In this document: in pieces, positions 33,726 through 41,729 of the stretch
Layout: the number at the start of each line of letters is the position of its first letter
Numbering within the stretch: position 1 is the stretch's first letter
NCBI RefSeq assembly: GCF_013364235.1
Contig: NZ_CP054919.1
Location: 1,546,684-1,610,683, forward strand
DNA: 64,000 nucleotides
Direction: 5' to 3'
Source of the DNA: Kitasatospora sp. NA04385
Lineage (GTDB): Bacteria > Actinomycetota > Actinomycetes > Streptomycetales > Streptomycetaceae
Position numbers and translations under genes: made by a program
The notes under the pieces: model-generated
Database searches by the model: none
Told to the model about the DNA's origin: nothing
What the model saw: only the letters and a program-made list of their open reading frames with translations

Positions 33726-34886
33726 ATGTACTCCACAGCCAGCACCGGTACCCGCTCGTCGTCCCCGACCGGGGTGGACGGCGCGACCGTACGCCCGTCA
33801 CGCTCCCCCCTGCGCCCCCCGACCGCCGGTGCGGGCCGGCCCGCACCGCGCGGCACCGAGCTGCGCGACCCGCGCGGGCGCACCACCCTGGTGACCCGCC
33901 CGCTGACCGACCAGGCCGGGCGGCTGGGCCGGCCGGCCGCGGGCCGGGCCCCGGAGGCGTTCGTGGACCGGGTGGACCCGGCCGCGCTGCAGACCCCGGC
34001 GGTGCGGGCGGTGCTCGCCAACGTCGCGCGGATATGTCCGGCGTTCCTGCCGCGGCAGGTGCTGCGCGAGGGCAGCCGGCACATCCTGATCGCGGGCACC
34101 ATCGGCCGGGCCCCGGTGGTGGCGAAGTGCCTGGCGCCGGGGGCGCTGCGCGGGGAGCGGGCGGAGCAGCTGGTGGAGCGCTTCCACCACGAGGTGGCGG
34201 TGTACCGGGCGTTCGTGCGGCACCGTCCGCCGGTGCGGCTGCCCCGGCTGGTGGCCGCCGACCACGACCGCTGCGTGCTGGTGCTGGAGCGGGTGCCGGG
34301 CCGTCCGGCGGCCCGCGAGCGGCACCCGGTGAACGCGCCGACGCCGGGCGAGGTGCGCGCGGTGCTGGGCGCGGTGCGCACGCTGAACCTGTGGCGCCCG
34401 CCGACCGACGTGTTCGGCAAGCCGATGGACTACCAGACCGAGATCGCCCGGTTCCACTCGCTGGGCCTGCTGACCGACCGGGACGCGGGCGACCTGCGCG
34501 GCCTGCTGCACGGCCTGTCCTCGGTGCCGTGGCAGCTCAACCACGGCGACGCGCTGCTGGGCAACGTGCTGCTGGCCCCGTCCGGCCCGGTCCTGCTGGA
34601 CTGGGAGCAGGCCGGCTGGTACCTGCCGGGCTACGACCTGGCGGTGCTGTGGAGCGTGCTGTCCGGGGACACCGCGGCGCGGCGCCAGATCAGCCAGCTC
34701 GCCCAGTCCGGCGGCACGCTGGCCCGGGACGCGTTCCTGGTGAACCTGGTGCTGGTGCTGATGCGGGAGCTGCGGCTGCACGACGTCCCGGGCGCGGGCG
34801 AGGAGCAGCGGATCATGATCCGCCGGCTGTACGACGACGCGGCGCTGGCCCGCCGCGCGGTCCGCGCGGCGGTCGGCACCCGCTGA
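33726..34886 (+). CDS. Aminoglycoside phosphotransferase-fold protein
   Basis: A 386-residue protein. After a ~60-residue low-complexity N-terminus comes a kinase-like fold: the ATP-binding Lys in [12 protein letters not shown] (K134), a helix Glu in [13 protein letters not shown], the catalytic loop [15 protein letters not shown] (H273-G-D275, N280) and the metal-binding LLDWEQAGW (D292). All catalytic residues of the APH/choline-kinase family are present. It may phosphorylate a small metabolite or antibiotic. The ribosome site (AAGGAAGGA) lies 13 bp upstream, so a slightly different start is possible. Confidence 0.8.
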   Translation: MYSTASTGTRSSSPTGVDGATVRPSRSPLRPPTAGAGRPAPRGTELRDPRGRTTLVTRPLTDQAGRLGRPAAGRAPEAFVDRVDPAALQTPAVRAVLANVARICPAFLPRQVLREGSRHILIAGTIGRAPVVAKCLAPGALRGERAEQLVERFHHEVAVYRAFVRHRPPVRLPRLVAADHDRCVLVLERVPGRPAARERHPVNAPTPGEVRAVLGAVRTLNLWRPPTDVFGKPMDYQTEIARFHSLGLLTDRDAGDLRGLLHGLSSVPWQLNHGDALLGNVLLAPSGPVLLDWEQAGWYLPGYDLAVLWSVLSGDTAARRQISQLAQSGGTLARDAFLVNLVLVLMRELRLHDVPGAGEEQRIMIRRLYDDAALARRAVRAAVGTR

Positions 34887-34918
34887 CTCCGCGGTCGCCG
34901 ACCGGCGACCGTCGGGTT

Positions 34919-36055
34919 TCAGCCACCCAGCAGGGCCTCGCCGAGGGCGTCCAGCACGGTGTCCTCGGCGGGCAGTTGGGTCCGCAGGCTGAGGGTGTCG
35001 CGCAGGTGGCGCTCCAGCGGGTGGCGGCGGTCGAGCCCGGCGCTGCCGGCGAGGGTGAGGGCCCGCTGCACGGTGTCGCCCGCGGTGCGGGCGGCGAGCA
35101 ACTGGACGGCGGGGGCCCGGGTGGCGGCGGCCGGGTCGGCGTCGGTGCGGGCGGCGAGGCCGTGCACGAGTTCCTCGGCGCCGGTGAGCGCGGCGGCGAG
35201 TTCGCCGAGCGGGCGGCGGTGGGCGGCGGCGGTGTCGCGCAGCCGCCCGGCGGACCAGTCGAGCGCGGCCCTGGCGGTGCCCAGCAGGACGGCGGTGAGC
35301 GCGAGTTGGTGCCAGGCCGCGGCGACCGGGTCCGGGGCGGTCGTGGCGCCCCGGGGCAGCAGCACGGCGTCGGTGCCGATCCGGGCGTCCTCCAGCAGGA
35401 CGTCGTGGCCGGCGGCGGCGCGCAGGCCGAGCTGGTCGGCGGCGGGGTCGATCTCCAGGCCGGGGCTGTCGGCGCGGACCAGGAACAGCCCGGTGCGCGG
35501 CTGGTTCTCCGCGGTGCGGGCCTCGACGACCAGCCAGGCGAGCGCTTCGGCGCCGGGGCAGTGGGGGGCGCGGCCGCTGAGCCGCCAGGCGTCGCCGTGC
35601 CAGTGGGCGGTGACGGCGGGCGGCCGCCCGGCCGGGGCGCGCAGGGTGCCGACCAGGGCGGGGCCGCGGCGGGACTCGGTGAGCAGCCGCCGGTAGAGCG
35701 CGGCGGGCCAGGGCGCGGTGCGGGCCTGTTCGGCGTGGTGCAGCAGGGTGTGCGCGGTGAGCAGGGCGACGGAGGCGTCGCCGCGGCCGAGCCGGGCCAG
35801 CACCCGGACGGTGTCGGCGAGCCCGGCGCCCGGTCCGCCGTGCCGGCGGCCGACGGTGAGGGTGAGCAGTCCGGCCTCGTGGACGGTCTCGACGCCCTGG
35901 TAGGGGAAGGTGCCGTCGCGGTCGTGTTCGGCGGCCCGGGCCGCCAGCAGGTCGGTCACCCGGGGCAGCCGGGCGAGGGCGCGCTCGACGGCGCCGTCGG
36001 CGGGGTCGGCTGCGACGGGGGCGGGGACGGTCGGCTGCGCTGCGGTGCGGGTCAT
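34919..36055 (-). CDS. Acyl-CoA dehydrogenase-fold flavoprotein
   Basis: A 378-residue protein with the three acyl-CoA dehydrogenase domains. The N-terminal helices run to about 120 (GVETVHEAGLLTLTVGRRHGG, RLGRGDASVALLTAHTLLHH). A beta-domain with DAWRLSGRAPHCPGAEALAWL follows, then the C-terminal helices with AGSAGLDRRHPLERHLRDTL. The usual catalytic Glu is not evident, which suggests a monooxygenase-like member (DszC/SfnB type) rather than a true dehydrogenase. Convergent with the phosphotransferase. Confidence 0.8.
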   Translation of the reverse strand: MTRTAAQPTVPAPVAADPADGAVERALARLPRVTDLLAARAAEHDRDGTFPYQGVETVHEAGLLTLTVGRRHGGPGAGLADTVRVLARLGRGDASVALLTAHTLLHHAEQARTAPWPAALYRRLLTESRRGPALVGTLRAPAGRPPAVTAHWHGDAWRLSGRAPHCPGAEALAWLVVEARTAENQPRTGLFLVRADSPGLEIDPAADQLGLRAAAGHDVLLEDARIGTDAVLLPRGATTAPDPVAAAWHQLALTAVLLGTARAALDWSAGRLRDTAAAHRRPLGELAAALTGAEELVHGLAARTDADPAAATRAPAVQLLAARTAGDTVQRALTLAGSAGLDRRHPLERHLRDTLSLRTQLPAEDTVLDALGEALLGG

Positions 36056-36196
36056 GGCGGGGGCCTCCGGGCCGGGCGGCGTGGGTGGTCGGGCGTCCGT
36101 GACTGGGGTGTCAGGAGGCCGGACAGGCCGCGCCGGCGGTGCGCCGGAGGTCCACGTGCAGGCGTCGGGTCAGCAGCAGCGGCCGGGGCATCCTCG

Positions 36197-36691
36197 TCAG
36201 CCCTGCTGGAACATCTCCGCCGGAAGCGGCTTCAGGAGCTGGTAGAGATCGTCCGAAATCGGCCGGTCCCAGGAGGCGATGGTGACCTGGACGCCGTCGC
36301 TGCGGCCGAACTGCGAGCAGTAGAGCCGCTCCTCGGTGACCTTGACCTTGCGGACGATCAGCAGGTCGTCGCCGAGCATGACCGGGAAGTCCTCGGCCGA
36401 GACGAAGTCGACCTGTTCCTCGTTCTCCAGCGAGGCGAGCAGCTGGCGGGCCTCCAGGGGCACGCCGTCCTCGCTCTCGCGGGCGGGCGACTCCTGCGGG
36501 ACGTTCCCGATCAGCATGGCCGGGCCGCGGCCGCCGAGCAGGTCGTACTGCAGGAAAATGCCTTGGCAGGAACCGTCCTGACCAGCCAGGATCATGGCAC
36601 CGAAGTCGCCGGGCCAGTCGCCCGGATCCATGGCCAGTACGTCGAAGTCCGGGCCGGCGGGCTGTCCGGAGCGACGGCGGAGAAATGACAT
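36197..36691 (-). CDS. Conserved protein of unknown function
   Basis: An acidic, probably cytosolic 164-residue protein: basic N-terminus MSFLRRRSGQP, then DFDVLAMDPGDWPGDFGAMI, a middle helix with LEARQLLASLENEEQVDFVS, a strand pair LLIVRKVKVTEERLYCSQFG, and VQVTIASWDRPISDDLYQLL at the end. I do not recognise a family or catalytic motif. The gene is alone, with 140 bp before the acyl-CoA dehydrogenase-like start. Confidence 0.75.
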   Translation of the reverse strand: MSFLRRRSGQPAGPDFDVLAMDPGDWPGDFGAMILAGQDGSCQGIFLQYDLLGGRGPAMLIGNVPQESPARESEDGVPLEARQLLASLENEEQVDFVSAEDFPVMLGDDLLIVRKVKVTEERLYCSQFGRSDGVQVTIASWDRPISDDLYQLLKPLPAEMFQQG

Positions 36692-36772
36692 GGGCCCATC
36701 GTACGTGCCCGGTGGGCGGCGCCCGGTGAGCGGGTCCGCGATCAGGCCGAGATCTACGCTCAGGGACCAATG

Positions 36773-36802
36773 TTGACTCTGAGCAACCGTCCGGGCTACG
36801 TT
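36773..36802 (+). promoter_or_regulatory. SigA-type promoter
   Basis: TTGACT (36773-36778), an 18-bp spacer and TACGTT (36797-36802) match the vegetative consensus well. It faces the gene-poor region to its right and is divergent from the unknown gene ending at 36197. Confidence 0.55.
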
Positions 36803-36991
36803 CGGTTCAGCACGACGGCCGCTCCGGGGCGAGATCCACAGGGGGCGGCTTGTCGCAGCGTGCCTTGCGCGCATTCCCTCACTGCGCACGCGGTCGTGTG
36901 AACTCCGAGCACCATTTGCTGATTCAATGGTCCTTAGACTGTTCCTGGAGCCTGCGGGTGATTCCGGCCGGCTCCGGGCTGTCGAGGCGCC

Positions 36992-37222
36992 GTGAGGATC
37001 GGCAGCACCTACATCCACATAACACCCAGAGCCAGGTTCGCGGGGCCCTTTGCCGTCGCGTTCGCGAACCTTGCCCGGATCACCGCCGCGTGGGGGCGTG
37101 CGGAATCCGGGCTCCGGCCCACCCGGGGAGTCGCTCTTCCCGGACGGGTCACTCCCGCTGCGACGGCTGCCGCACCCCTGTGCGGCACGGGGATGGGGAG
37201 AGCCCGTCATCGGCGCCGTTGA
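36992..37222 (+). CDS. Hypothetical small protein (uncertain)
   Basis: This 76-codon frame starts with GTG, with GAGG five bases upstream. It lies about 190 bp downstream of a good promoter. The first half is amphipathic (ARFAGPFAVAFANLARITAA), the second Arg/Pro-rich. I found no family resemblance, and codon bias is mediocre, so it may be chance. Confidence 0.2.
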   Translation: MRIGSTYIHITPRARFAGPFAVAFANLARITAAWGRAESGLRPTRGVALPGRVTPAATAAAPLCGTGMGRARHRRR

Positions 37223-37304
37223 CGGGCAGCAGAAGCGGGCGCCGTGCCTATACCGCGTGGGGGCGGTAGGCACGGCGTCTGCCTGCTCTTACTGTGCTGG
37301 CAGG

Positions 37305-37324
37305 CTTGTCGACCAGTCAACAAG
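37305..37324. promoter_or_regulatory. Inverted repeat upstream of DUF397 gene
   Basis: CTTGTCGACCAGTCAACAAG is an inverted repeat with 8-bp matching arms, interrupted at one position each, around a 2-bp centre. On the minus strand it contains TTGACT, a -35-like element, but no good -10 follows. It lies ~450 bp before the DUF397 start. Confidence 0.3.
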
Positions 37325-37514
37325 ATTCGGCCCATCAGAACTCTTTTGTAACCTCGGCGTATGCCCACTCGTCACCTGCGCGCGGGCTCCGGCCCCGGCC
37401 GCCCGGTCGGGGAACTCCTGGTCCGGGCCGGGCCGGCACAGTGACCGCGGTTCGGGCCGGCGCGGCCCGAACCGGCCAGAGGTTGGCCGGTTCCGCCGCT
37501 TCCGAGCCGCCCGG

Positions 37515-37772
37515 CTACTGCTGCGGCGGCTGGTTCTGCAGGTCGAACTCGCCGTCCCGGGCGCCCAGGACGAAGGCCCGCCACTCGGCGGGGGTGAAGA
37601 TCAGCGACGGGCCGTCGGGCTCCGCGCCGTTGCGCATCGCGATGTACCCGTCGACGAAGGCGATCTGCACGCCCTGCTCGTCGCCGGGGGCGTGCTGCCA
37701 CTCGGCGCCGCTCACGTCCAGCTCGATCTTGCGCCGCTCGTTCGCCGCCTGGGCTGCCTCTGCCGGCGTCAT
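37515..37772 (-). CDS. DUF397 family protein
   Basis: An 85-residue protein. The C-terminal 60 residues show the DUF397 pattern: SGAEWQHAPGDEQGVQIAFV, YIAMRNGAEPDGPSLIFTPA, EWRAFVLGARDGEFD. DUF397 proteins (WhiJ-type loci) normally accompany an XRE regulator and influence development or antibiotic production. Here no XRE gene is adjacent, so it is an orphan copy. The ATG at 37772 has GGGAGG 8 bp upstream. Confidence 0.85.
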   Translation of the reverse strand: MTPAEAAQAANERRKIELDVSGAEWQHAPGDEQGVQIAFVDGYIAMRNGAEPDGPSLIFTPAEWRAFVLGARDGEFDLQNQPPQQ

Positions 37773-38027
37773 CCGCACGTCCTCCCGCTCGACTCCTGCC
37801 GGAGCCGTCCTCGATGGTCGATGCCGTCCTCGGTGGTCGGCCGGTGCCCAGCCTAGCCAGCCGGAGCCGCCCGGTCCGGCCGTTCCGCCCCGGAGGCCCG
37901 CGGACGGGGCGGGACTGGTCCGATCCGGCCGTCCGGCGGCGACACCTGTGCTAAGGAGGGCCGTTCCGGGCCGCGGACGGGCGAGGATGGGGCGACGAGC
38001 AGTCAGCCACGCACCCGGGAGCAGCCG

Positions 38028-38570
38028 ATGGACCAGCGGGACGGCAGCCGCGCCGACGTCATCCCGATCACCACCGCGCCCTCGGCGCCGCCGGTGGGCG
38101 CCGCGACGGGCACCGTGACCGCGCCCGTGCCGTCCGTGCCGCGCCCCTCCCGTCCGGCCGGGCACGGGCGGGTGGGCCTGGTGCTGGTGTCGCAGAGCCA
38201 GGAACTGGCGGACGCGGTGCGGACGGTGGCGCTGGCCCTGGCGGAGGCGGACGATCCGGCTCCGGTGGTGGCGACCGGCGGCTCGCTCGCGGACGGGCCG
38301 GGCAGCAGCGCGGTGCTGGTCGCGGCGGCGGCCCGCCGGGTCGACCAGGGCCATGGGGTGGCGGTGCTGTGCGACCTGGACGGCCCGGTGCGCACGGTGC
38401 TGACCGTGCTGGCCGCGGCCGAGGAGCACGGCCTGCCGTTCCCGACCCGGTTCGCCGACGCCCCGTTCGTGGAGGGCGCGGTGGCCGCGGTGGCGACCGC
38501 GACCGCGGGCGGCGACCTGGCGGCGGTGCTGGACGCGGCGGAGGAGACCGCGCGCCGGCCGAAGCGCTGA
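38028..38570 (+). CDS. DhaM/PTS EIIA-Man-like protein lacking the phospho-histidine
   Basis: A 180-residue protein. After a 47-residue Pro/Ala-rich tail comes an EIIA-Man fold as in DhaM: VGLVLVSQSQELADAVR, PVVATGGSLADG, VAVLCDLDGPVRTVLTVLAA and FADAPFVEGAVAAVATATAG. In DhaM the first strand ends S-H-S with the phosphorylated His; here it is S55-Q56-S57. Phosphoryl transfer to dihydroxyacetone kinase is therefore unlikely. No dhaK/dhaL genes are adjacent. GGGAGC precedes the ATG. Confidence 0.75.
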   Translation: MDQRDGSRADVIPITTAPSAPPVGAATGTVTAPVPSVPRPSRPAGHGRVGLVLVSQSQELADAVRTVALALAEADDPAPVVATGGSLADGPGSSAVLVAAAARRVDQGHGVAVLCDLDGPVRTVLTVLAAAEEHGLPFPTRFADAPFVEGAVAAVATATAGGDLAAVLDAAEETARRPKR

Positions 38571-38731
38571 CCGGCCGCCGCGCCGTCCACCGGCCGGGGG
38601 TGTCCGAACGGATCGGTTCGGGCGCGACCGTGCGGGTTTCCGGCACGCCGGGCCCCGGTGCGCCGCTAGAGTCGGCCGCACCGGCCCGGTGGGGGGAGTC
38701 CCCGGGCCCGAGCGAGGGGTGGTGCGCGTCG

Positions 38732-39661
38732 ATGCGTGTGGTGGTCACCGGCGGGGCGGGGTTCATCGGGGCCAATCTGGCCAGGGAGTTGACCTCCCGC
38801 CGGGAGGTGACGGAGGTCCGGGTGGTGGACGACCTGTCCACCGGCAGCAAGGCCAACCTGGCCGACGTCGACGTCGCCTTCTTCGAGGGCAGCATCCTCG
38901 ACCCGGCCCTGCTGGACGCGGCGTTCACCGGCGCCGACGCGGTGGTGCACCTGGCGGCGCTGCCGTCCGTGCCGCGCTCGATCGCCGCCCCGCTGGCCAG
39001 CCACCGGGTCAACGCCACCGGCACCCTGGAGGTGCTGGAGGCGGCCCGCCGGGCGGGCGGCCTGTACGTCGCGGCGGCGTCCTCGTCCTCGGTGTACGGC
39101 GCCAACCGGGAGCTGCCCAAGCGCGAGTCGATGCGCCCGATGCCGATGAGCCCGTACGCGGTCTCCAAGCTGGCCGCCGAGTCCTACCTCGGCGCGTACC
39201 ACCACTGCTACGGCCTGGGCGTGCTGCCGCTGCGCTTCTTCAACGTCTTCGGGCCGCTGCAGGCCGCCGGGCACGCGTACGCGGCGGTGGTCCCGGCGTT
39301 CCTGGACGCGGCGCTGGCGGGCCGGCCGGTGACGGTGCACGGGGACGGGCTGCAGAGCCGCGACTTCACCTACGTCGGCACGGTCACCCAGGTGCTGGCC
39401 GAGGCGGTGCTGCGCCGGGTGGTCTCGGCGGACCCGGTGAACCTGGCCTTCGGGACGCGCACCTCGCTGCTGGAGCTGGTCGACCTGATGGGCGGGGTGC
39501 TGGGCGGCCCGGTCGCCGCCGAGCACGTCGACCCGCGGCCGGGGGACGTGCGGGACTCGCAGGCCGACAACGCGCGGCTGCGCGAGCTGTTCCCGGACGT
39601 GGTGCCCGTCCCGCTGGAGGAGGGCCTGCGGCGCACCGCGGACTGGTTCCGGACGCTCTGA
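38732..39661 (+). CDS. NAD-dependent NDP-sugar epimerase/dehydratase (extended SDR)
   Basis: A 309-residue protein with NAD motif TGGAGFIG (6-13), the S-S-S catalytic serines at 118-120, and the YxxxK pair in PYAVSKLAAE (Y142, K146). FNVFGPLQAAGHAYAAVVPA and GDGLQSRDFTYVGTVTQVLA match UDP-GlcNAc/UDP-glucose 4-epimerases of the WbpP/GalE branch. It likely supplies an NDP-sugar for the glycan genes nearby. It opens the glycan region. Confidence 0.9.
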   Translation: MRVVVTGGAGFIGANLARELTSRREVTEVRVVDDLSTGSKANLADVDVAFFEGSILDPALLDAAFTGADAVVHLAALPSVPRSIAAPLASHRVNATGTLEVLEAARRAGGLYVAAASSSSVYGANRELPKRESMRPMPMSPYAVSKLAAESYLGAYHHCYGLGVLPLRFFNVFGPLQAAGHAYAAVVPAFLDAALAGRPVTVHGDGLQSRDFTYVGTVTQVLAEAVLRRVVSADPVNLAFGTRTSLLELVDLMGGVLGGPVAAEHVDPRPGDVRDSQADNARLRELFPDVVPVPLEEGLRRTADWFRTL

Positions 39662-39701
39662 CCTCCGGTCGGGCGCGCGCCGGGCGCGCGCCCCCGGTCG
39701 G

Positions 39702-40181
39702 CTAGCGCTCCGTCAGTTCGAAGTGCGCCGTGTCCTTCCCGGCCAGGGCGCGGGCGATGCCGTCCCGCGCGCGGGCGTCCAGCTCGGGCAGCGCGTCCGG
39801 GTGGAACCAGCCGACCTCCAGGGACTCGTCGTCGTTGACCCGGGCCTCGCCGGACAGCGGGCGGCAGCGGAAGACCAGGTCCAAGTACTGGCTGCGGTCG
39901 CCGTTCGGGTACTCGATCACCGGCGAGACGTCGACCGCGACCAGCTGCTCGGGCCGCACCCGCACGCCGGTCTCCTCCAGGCACTCGCGCACCACGGTGT
40001 CGGCGGGCTGCTCCCCCGGATCGATGATGCCGCTGATCAGCGCCCACCTCCCGTTGTCGGCCCGCCGCCCGAGCAGCACCCGCCCGTCGTCGTCCACCAC
40101 CACCGCCGACACCCCGGACAGCCACAGCGGCCGGTGGCCGACCACTGCGCGCAGTTCCGCCAGAAACGCAGGAATTCCCAT
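39702..40181 (-). CDS. NUDIX hydrolase
   Basis: A 159-residue protein. The Nudix box is GIIDPGEQPADTVVRECLEE plus TGV, complete and with the expected Glu residues. The N-terminal LWLSGVSAVVVDDDGRVLLG and the later QYLDLVFRCRP are usual for this group. It acts on a nucleotide derivative; the substrate is not predictable. It is followed by the NeuD-like gene on the same strand 54 bp upstream. Confidence 0.9.
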   Translation of the reverse strand: MGIPAFLAELRAVVGHRPLWLSGVSAVVVDDDGRVLLGRRADNGRWALISGIIDPGEQPADTVVRECLEETGVRVRPEQLVAVDVSPVIEYPNGDRSQYLDLVFRCRPLSGEARVNDDESLEVGWFHPDALPELDARARDGIARALAGKDTAHFELTER

Positions 40182-40235
40182 GCCCCGGAGCCTATGCGCT
40201 GCGCGCGGCGGGGCGGGCTGCCGGGGCCGGGCGGG

Positions 40236-40835
40236 TCAGTGCGGCATCGGGCGGGCGGGGGTGCCGATGACGGTGGTGGCGGGCGGGACGTCGCGGGTGA
40301 CGGTGGCGGCGGCGCCGACGAACGCGGCGCGGCCGACGGTGCGGCCCTGGAGGACCACGGCGCCGGAGCCGACCGTGCTGTCGTCGTCCAGGTGGACGGC
40401 GCCGGAGACGTTCGCGCCGGGGTAGACGGTGACGCGGGCGCCGAGCCGGCTGTCGTGGCCGACGGTGGCGTTGTAGTGCACCTGGCTGTGCGGGCCGAGC
40501 CGGACGCTGCTGGAGACGTGCGCGCCGCCCATCACCAGGCAGCCGGGGGCGAGTTCGGTCTTGGGGGCGATGATCGCCCGGGGGTGGACCAGGGTGACGG
40601 GGTGCCCGCCCGCCGCGTCCAGCAGCGCCGCCAGCCGGGCCCGCACGGCCGGGTCGGCGATGCCGATCAGGTACGGTGCGCCGGGCGGCAGTTCGGCGGG
40701 CTTGCGGACGGGCAGGCCGCGCACCTCTCCCCCGGCGAGCCGGTCGTCCAGGAACCCGGCGACCTCGGTGCCGGCGGCGAGCGCCACGTCCAGCGCCTCC
40801 CGGCCGACGCCGCCCGCGCCCGCGATCCACACCAT
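40236..40835 (-). CDS. NeuD/PglD-type sugar O/N-acyltransferase
   Basis: A 199-residue protein. It starts with a Rossmann-like MVWIAGAGGVGREALDVALA that binds the sugar nucleotide, then a left-handed beta-helix of hexapeptide repeats (VHPRAIIAPKTELAPGCLVM, VGHDSRLGARVTVYPGANVS) ending IGTPARPM. This is the fold of PglD and NeuD, which acetylate an amino or hydroxyl group of nucleotide sugars using acetyl-CoA. It lies upstream of the sugar-transferase gene's end and probably modifies a sugar of the same glycan. Confidence 0.9.
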   Translation of the reverse strand: MVWIAGAGGVGREALDVALAAGTEVAGFLDDRLAGGEVRGLPVRKPAELPPGAPYLIGIADPAVRARLAALLDAAGGHPVTLVHPRAIIAPKTELAPGCLVMGGAHVSSSVRLGPHSQVHYNATVGHDSRLGARVTVYPGANVSGAVHLDDDSTVGSGAVVLQGRTVGRAAFVGAAATVTRDVPPATTVIGTPARPMPH

Positions 40836-40868
40836 GCGCCGTTCTCCGTCCTGCGTGCTGGTTCCGGT

Positions 40869-40904
40869 GGTCCGTCAGGTCCGTCAGGTCCGTCAGGTCC
40901 GTCA
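40869..40904. repeat. Four tandem 9-bp units
   Basis: GGTCCGTCA is repeated four times exactly, in the gap between the NeuD-like start and the stop of the sugar transferase. A short tandem array of this type mutates by slippage. No function is evident. Confidence 0.9.
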
Positions 40905-40962
40905 GGGAAAAAGTAGTCGGCCGGGCGGCCGCGGTCGTCCGCGGTCGCCCGGCCGGGTCGGG

Positions 40963-41637
40963 TCAGGCCTGGCCGCGCAGTTCCTCCCGGGCCAGCCGGG
41001 GCGCGGCCGCGGTGGCCTGTCGGGGCAGCACGATCCGGGGTGCGGCCGGGGCGGGTGCCTCGGCGGGGATCGGGAAGCCGGGGTTGACGCCGCCGGCGGC
41101 GGTGATGCCGGTGGGGCGCAGCAGCGTCTTCGCGGTGAGGGCGAGGATGCGCAGGTCGAGTGCCAGGCTGTGGTGCTCGATGTACCAGAGGTCGAGTTCG
41201 ATGCGTTCGGGCCAGGTGATGGAGTTGCGGCCGCGAACCTGGGCCCAGCCGGTGAGGCCGGGGCGCAGGGCGAGGCGGCCGCGCTGGCGGTCGGAGTAGT
41301 GGGCGACCTGCTCGGGCAGGGTGGGGCGCGGGCCGATGACGCCCATGTCGCCGCGGACGACGTTCCACAGCTGCGGGAGTTCGTCCAGGCTGGTCTTGCG
41401 CAGCAGCGCGCCGAGGCGGGTGATGCGCGGGGCGTCGGGCTCGTCCTCGTAGTGCTTGTCGCGCATGGTGCGGAACTTGAGGATGCGGAACTCCTGGCCG
41501 TGCCGGCCGGAGCGGGTCTGTCGGAAGATCACCGGTCCGCCCATGGTGGCACGGATCAGGAGGGCGATCAGCAGGCCGAGCGGGACGGCGATGATCCCGG
41601 CCAGCGCGGTGACCGCGAGGTCCCCCCCTCGCTTCAT
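40963..41637 (-). CDS. Undecaprenyl-phosphate sugar-1-phosphate transferase
   Basis: A 224-residue protein of the bacterial sugar transferase family (PF02397). It has a single N-terminal membrane segment (LAVTALAGIIAVPLGLLIAL), then FRILKFRTMRDKH, LRKTSLDELPQLWNVVRGDM and GVIGPRPTLPEQV, and LRPGLTGWAQVRGRN, all core motifs of monotopic phosphoglycosyl transferases (PglC type). It puts a sugar-1-phosphate on undecaprenyl phosphate, the first membrane step of glycan assembly. The C-terminal ~45 residues are extra and Pro/Ala-rich. It follows a GT4 and a deacetylase gene on the same strand. Confidence 0.92.
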   Translation of the reverse strand: MKRGGDLAVTALAGIIAVPLGLLIALLIRATMGGPVIFRQTRSGRHGQEFRILKFRTMRDKHYEDEPDAPRITRLGALLRKTSLDELPQLWNVVRGDMGVIGPRPTLPEQVAHYSDRQRGRLALRPGLTGWAQVRGRNSITWPERIELDLWYIEHHSLALDLRILALTAKTLLRPTGITAAGGVNPGFPIPAEAPAPAAPRIVLPRQATAAAPRLAREELRGQA

Positions 41638-41729
41638 TTCTCCCCCAACTGGGTTGGTGCGTTGTGGTGTTGTGGGCGCGCTTCGGGCTGCTCGGCGCGC
41701 GGGTGGTGCGGTCCGGGTCGCGGACGCGG

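Larger units (their letters stand above)
36692..37514. other. 820-bp region with a good promoter but no clear gene
   Basis: Coding bias is weak here and G+C content is lower in places. A plus-strand promoter (36773-36802) points into it, and an inverted repeat sits at 37305-37324. The best candidate gene is a GTG-started 76-codon plus-strand frame at 36992-37222 with GAGG upstream (TYIHITPRARFAGPFAVAFA), which has no recognised relative. A non-coding RNA is equally possible. Confidence 0.4.

Noticed and set aside
33551..36688. 1045-residue plus-strand frame
   Set aside because: Runs across the phosphotransferase gene in a wrong frame and across the antisense of the acyl-CoA dehydrogenase gene. 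No domain.
37250..37330. SigA promoter on the minus strand for DUF397
   Set aside because: TTGACT is present but no acceptable -10 hexamer lies 16-19 bp downstream.
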